Source: Leuctra nigra (lineage: Eukaryota; Arthropoda; Insecta; Plecoptera; Leuctridae). From it: DNA of 64,000 bases. A program made the position numbers and the translations under genes. Below, piece by piece: positions 27,701-34,500 of this stretch (its first letter is position 1; the number at the start of each line of letters is the position of its first letter). The stretch is taken from assembly GCA_934045905.1 (NCBI GenBank), contig OW203770.1:3720001-3784000 (forward strand). Direction: 5' to 3'. Under the pieces are notes generated by a model that was not told where the DNA came from, searched no databases, and saw nothing but the letters and a program-made list of their open reading frames with translations.

Positions 27701-30700
27701 GTTAACAGGTTTGGTCTCCAATCGTATCGCAAATTTCTTCGTTTTGCGCGGTTTTGTTGAATAACCTGCGCCTAATTAACGATGCAATAAGCAGAAATGA
27801 AAAAGTGCTACTAATATACAATCAGACTGATCATGTGAACATCATGTAAAAGTTACACTCACTTATGAAACAATTTTGCTCTCTAAATTTTCTAAAACGG
27901 CCGAGCGCTAGTATCACCTTAACATCCTATCAAAGTTACACCTACTTATAAAAAAAACATATCACCTTAATCTGACGATCATTTGATAATTCCTCTAAAA
28001 GTATTGGATTCCTGTTGATGTAACTGAGTCCTCACCTATTCACAATGCCACTGAAGAACAACGGCTGACAGTGGTCTTTGCATTCCTGTATCGTATTCAC
28101 TTTCCATGGAGGTCCCCGCTGTAGAACTTTCTCCGTGTCTTTGAAACAGCCAATCCTTGCTGAAAGTAAACATTGACCAATGTGCTTCTGTCTCATTGAC
28201 TTGGATTATATCTTGTTCCCACTCAATTGCAGTTGAAATCTCAATCGCAGTTGAAAACCAGTGTGAACTGAACGCGATTGAGTTCAACTGCAGTTGAAAT
28301 CTCAATTTAGTTCTGGAAAGGCAGTCGAGATCTCAACTGCAGTTGAAATCTCAATCGTAGTTGAAAACCAGTGTGAACTGAACGCTATAGTAACGCTATA
28401 GTATAGTACGCTATAGAACGCTATAGTATAGTAAACTATAGTAATTTACAAAAAATTACTTTATTGCAAAAATCTATTTGGAGAATTATATATGGAAAAA
28501 ATTCAAGTTGCGAGTGGCTTACAACCCAGCAACTACATTTTTATATTTTTATTTTAAGTAATTATTATGATGACGAACATAAGAGATTATCGCAGCATTC
28601 CTATGAGACGAGGAGCAAAGACAAATTTATAGCGTCGAATGATGTGATAAATTCTTATGGACGGCAGCAAAAACAATTTTTAGTCCCTCACTTTTTTAAT
28701 ATATTGCCAGATGTCTTCCATGGTTTTCATAAAGTCTCCGATTTCAAGAAACCTCTCAAAACATGGATTTTAGAACATGATTTCCCTCAGTTATTCTGAT
28801 TTGTATGTTTAAAGTTTATTTTAGTGAGTATGGTTATGTATATTTATATGTATTTATTTTGTATTTGAAGAGTTCGTACAATTTTTCTGTGTTATTATTA
28901 TAATTTATGTATCTGCCCCGCAGTCAAGCCATTTTTTGGCTTTGTGGGGATACAGTTTATTTTTTATTGTATAATTGTATTGTGTGATTGTTAAATAAAA
29001 AAAAAATAAAAAAAAAATCGAGTTCAACTGCAGTTGAAATCTCAATTTAGTTCTGGAAAGGCAGTCGAGATCTCAACTGCAGTTGGCCAAAGCGTTCTCA
29101 ACTGCAGTTGAAAGTCACAGTGTGAACAAGGTATTACGCTGTGTGCAACGATTTGATAGAGTCTTCTTATTGCATGCAGACGCGTAGGAACTAAATTTGC
29201 AAGGAATGGAATAATATTTCAAAAGAACTATATCTGGAGATACTTTTGGCCGCGAAACGAAGATATTCGGGGATCGTGGGGTAGGACCCCCCAGTGACAT
29301 GGGGCCCGGGGCGCACAGACCAGTTTTTCGTTTTGTAATTTTGGCATTAGTTGGAGCATTTTTACGCGATTTTAACACTTTCTAAGCAGTGTTGTAATTA
29401 GATAATTTTATTTTTTTTATCTATAGATAAAGATGAAGCGTTATAATGTCCAAACAGTCTATATTTAAAAAGATATTGATATATGGCTGTGAAAATTTAA
29501 ATGTACGTATAATATAAGATAACATAATTTACAAAATAATTATCAAGATAATTTCATCTAGTTAAGTCAAAACACTGTTTCTAAGCATATTTGTATCCTG
29601 ATATTTTAAATGTATAAAACCATAGGGAGGAGAATTGAATCAGAGCTTGGGGGAATATTCCCCCATTCCTCCCCCCCCCCCCTTCATCCGGCTGGTTTAA
29701 AATCAGAATTTCATCTAAGAAAATAACCACATTTTAAATAATATGTGAAAAAAAAACTTAAAAATATACAGATCATGTCAAAAACGTTCCAAAATGGTTA
29801 GAATTGAGAAAAAAAAATCAAAAACATTTCCGGGGCTATGCGTCCCGGTCTTGAATATCCTAATTAGTTCAATAAATGTATCTATTCTTAAACCTCTTCG
29901 ACCAATTTTTGGATATTTTGTAATTTATAATTCCCCAAAAAAGCTATACACTGCGATTCAAAATTGCATCTAAATGAATGACCTTGATCCAAAATTATCT
30001 CGGGAGCTGCGCCCCCGATCCCCCTCTTTTCCACTGTGATTATTCGAAATATAATTAATGTCGCCCCCCCCCCCCCCCCCCCCCCCCGAAATGTCATCCT
30101 GGATGCGCCCTTGGGACCACACATGTAGGGTCGTGGAAAAATGTGTCGATCATCCCTACGCTTATACCATCCCGCCATACAACGGAGCGCTGGTATACCA
30201 CTGTACGATCTCCGTTGTATGGCGGGAGGGTATAAGCGTAGGGATGATCGAGATATTATTCCAAAGCTGTACCTACATAGCGATGCATCGGGCGGTACAA
30301 TGTAGACGGATAGAACAGGCATCCGGTTGCTGTTGAATCCGCACCTGCTGTTTTGGTCTCCCACGCACAAGGTAGCCGCACCAGATACACCTTCACCAAT
30401 GGACAGAATGTTGCCGCAGAAGCACTGCGTTCTGGGAAAGAAAAACCAGAAGAACTCGTTATACCGGGTGGCCGAAAGAAAACGTCCAACGGGCGAGACA
30501 TCACTGTGACGAAACTACTGCACATATTAGGCTGATAATTACACCAATTATACAAAACATACCAAGGTATAATATGTGAAAGTTTTCACATCATACCTAT
30601 TATAGAACAAAAGTTACAGCTGTTCGAATTTCGTTGTCGAAAAATCGATTATACGGAGCTAAAAAATCATGCGTCCAGAAAATGTCCAATGCCCGGGACG

Positions 30701-31545
30701 CTGTTTACTCATAACTGCTCACTATATTAAGCTGAAAATTTCATATGTTATTCAAAATATATTACTTTCGATTGTGTAAAAATTTCAATTCATTTGAAAC
30801 AATGTAACGAAAGTTATGATATCTAGAGTTTGCGCTTAAAAATCAGAATACACGCAGATATAATTTCTCAAGTTTTATTTCACATGTTAATTTTATAAGT
30901 GAAGTATAATCTCCAATATTTTCTGTTTTTAAGCTCAACTTCAAGATACCATAACTTTCGTTCCACTGATTCAAATGTATTGAAATTTGTATACAATATA
31001 TACTCATATGTTGTGAATAATAGTTGAAATTTTCAGCCTGATATCATCAGTAGTGTTGAAAATAAAGGTGTCCATGCCAGTGTACTTTTTCTGAATGCGC
31101 GCTCTTTGAGCTCCGTATAATCGATTTTTCAACAACCAAATTCGAACAGCTGTAAATTTTTTCCTACCCAAGAAATGTTTTTGAAACTTTCACACATCAA
31201 ACATGGGTATGCCGTATGTTTGTTATAACATATGAAATTTTTGGACTTGTATCTGCAGTATTTTATTCACAACGGTGTCTCGCTAATTGGACGTTTTTTT
31301 TGGGCCACCCGGTATTCAGTAAACAAAACGATACATCAAATCACATCTTAAGGTGATACAAGCGCTCGGCCGTTGGAGTAAATTGAGAGAGAAATATTGA
31401 TTCATAGTGGGTGTAACTTTGATAGGATGTTCACATGATCAGTCTGATTGTATATTATAGTAGCACTTTTTCATTTTCGCTACTTGCCTTGTTGAGCGAG
31501 CGTAGCGAGCGTCACCACGGTACTCCTATGGCACTTTCTCTGTGT

Positions 31546-31577
<32 letters not shown>

Positions 31578-34500
31578 TGGTCACAGCCCAGGTCTAACCG
31601 CTCAAGCAATCGATCTGAAATTTTGTACACATACTAACGTACTCTATGCGGTCCCTGGGATCGTTTTTGAACGGGCTCTCGTGATTGGTTCAAATTTAAA
31701 AAAAAATATCTTTCGATTGGTTACTTCGATCAATTTGAAATTTAGCAAAAACATTGCAACCAACATTGTACCCAATCATAAAAAGTTTCAGCCAAATCCT
31801 CCTATTGGTTCAAATTTAAAACCATTTTTCATGTGATTTTTGACATTTAAACTAGAACCGTATGACCGATCAACTTAAAACTTCGCGTGGTCATTGGTAC
31901 CAACATTTTAGATATTTTTGCCAATTTTCAGTCTAATCTGTCGTTATTTTCAAAAGTTTTGTCATTTTTAGGTCATTTTATTCCATAGTCTTGAAAAATG
32001 TATACTAAATTGTCATCCCTGCCTTCTTTAAGCTTCTGCTCCAAGGCAAGGCCTGTAGAGCAGCCAAGCTATCCACAATGTACAGTAAAATTAAAGCATT
32101 TTTGAGCTAGCGCATAAAATCGGATGCAGTACGAAGGCCAAATCCTCTACTTGGTTTAAGTTTAAATAATGTCTTCTGATTGGTCAACAATAAAAATGTT
32201 CACATTAAGTTCAAATTTTGCATGGTGATCAAGACCAACTTAATATTAAATTTTACATATTGTAAGCCCAATCAAAGTATTAATTGTAATTTTACGAGTT
32301 TAGATGTCACAAGAGATTTCTCGAGAAGGTATGTAGGTAAGACTTCACGACACAATGGATCTGTTATTCATCCAGAGTATTATGGAGATTGAAAAATTGC
32401 AGAGAAAATCGTCTTGTGCCGTGTCGTGTATCGTGACTATGGGGATGTTGCATGTTCTGTGCTCGCTCATCAACGCGTTACACTGAGCGTTTTCCTAGTT
32501 AATTAATAAGGCGTTTTTATTCACCAAAACCGCAAAAAACTATGAAATTTCCGATGATTGGAGACCATACCCGTGAACTAATTGGTCTCAAATTGTAATC
32601 TTGATAGATAAAATATTAGGGTTTTCACTTGAAACATTTTTTAAAATTAAATTTTATACGGTAGGTACCCAGCGAGACGAGAAAATTGCTTATTTTTCAC
32701 CAAAATTAACTAATTATTACTAATTAACAAAGCAAAAAATTTAAAATATACAAAGTGATAACCCAAAGTTTGTCTTTAATCTAATCATGATTAAAATTTC
32801 AAATCATTTCGTCAACCCATTTTGTCTCCAATCGTATCCAAACATGTGCCTGCAACAAGCGGCTAAATCACTCGCTCTTCAACTCGAAATTGTATTAAAC
32901 ACATTAACCTTAACCCTCCCTTCTTACCTCAATGATAAACGCATAGCATGATGAATGTCGGTTTCTATTGGATGCAACTAAACAGACTAGACCTACACTT
33001 CCCCCGCCCGCGTCTTTCCATACCCTAATCGAGCCCAACTCATTGATTTGATTTTTTGCATTTTACGCGCATTTAAAGCCGAATCTATTCGGTATAACCA
33101 AACATTCTAACACTCCCATTCATAATGAAGCAGATAAGTGAGGTGTTTCATCAATATTGAAGGTTTTACTCACGTAATTGTTGACAGTTTGAAAGTAAAG
33201 AACATTGTTCGGAAAGAGATTTAAACACTTTATAAGGAGATACAAATTTCTGGATAACAAAATTCGGACACGAGACAAAAATGCATTTGATTATAAGCCA
33301 GGCGAAACAAAATGAGCAGAAGAGGTTGGCTTTAATCAATAATTATAATAATCATGAAAATTAAATTAAGACCAATATTTCAGGTCAACCCCATAGGTCT
33401 ACGCAGAAGTACCAACTACTTTTGGACTATTTTTATTAATACCAACGAATGTTTTGGATCAGAATAGATTCTCTGATATTGTCAGCTAGGTTTATTGTAT
33501 GTCCAATATACCAATTTAAGATGGTTGTTAATGAGTGTTTTTGTGTTACAAAACAGGTACCAGGTGTTTAGGTGCTTAGGTAACTACCTAAGGTACTAAG
33601 AATTTACAGTAGGAAGTCACTAGAAGGACGACACAAAATAATTTGAATTGATAGAAAATATTTTGTTCAGTTCTTTAGTCTCTAAACAGTTGTATTGGGT
33701 TGGGCTCGATTAGGGTATGGAAAGACGTCCCCCGCCCCACCACACGGAAAGAGCGTCATCTTACAATGCTACCAAAGCTAATCCTTGAAGCACAAAAAAG
33801 TCTAGGAATGGTAGACTCCCCAGCGCCATTTTCCACGTGACAATGGAAGTAAATAAACAGTCTATGGCTCGATATATTATCGTCAACGCATTAATTACGT
33901 AAATAGAAATTAAAAATAAATTTTATGCACTTCTATATTTATTTATAAATATATACGTATACATTTATAAAAATATTTACATATTTAGATTTTATATGTA
34001 ACGAATATTTCTCTCAGTTCCCACCATCTTAGCGTTTCAGGAGCGCTGCGGTTCTTATCCTTCCGATTTCCGTCGTTTGTTATTGGCCATTTTCAGACCG
34101 CGAAAATCTGGGAGATGACGCTCTTGTGGAGTGGGGGTAGTGTAGGTCTAGTCTCTTTAGATTAGGGGTCGGCAACCTTTTTTGGTGAAGGAGCCAATTT
34201 CCCCAAAAATTATACATTCTTTTATAATGGGAGCCGCAGTAGAGGCAATCAAATAATAATACACCGAAAATAATAATATGAATTGCTAGTTTATTTTGGT
34301 ATTTTAACAGCCCCCAGTTATTGCCCCGCAGGGCAAATTTTAAGGATTTCAACAATTTAAAAGTGATACTGGGACTCTAAAATGACAATAATGAATCAAA
34401 GAACCTCCAATTTTTGCCCGCAGGGCGGTTTTTAGAATGTCAACTATTTAAAGGTGATTGTTATACTTTTAATGTTGCCCCGCAGGGCATTTTCTTCCGA

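Noticed and set aside
29888..30370. 160-codon minus-strand frame as a gene
   Set aside because: Only its first part overlaps WSC exon 3 in frame; the rest runs through a hairpin element and a C-tract in the intron.
31435..31836. 133-codon plus-strand frame
   Set aside because: Lies within a Helitron-like element and reads through a T-tract as poly-Phe; not conserved as a frame in the other copies.
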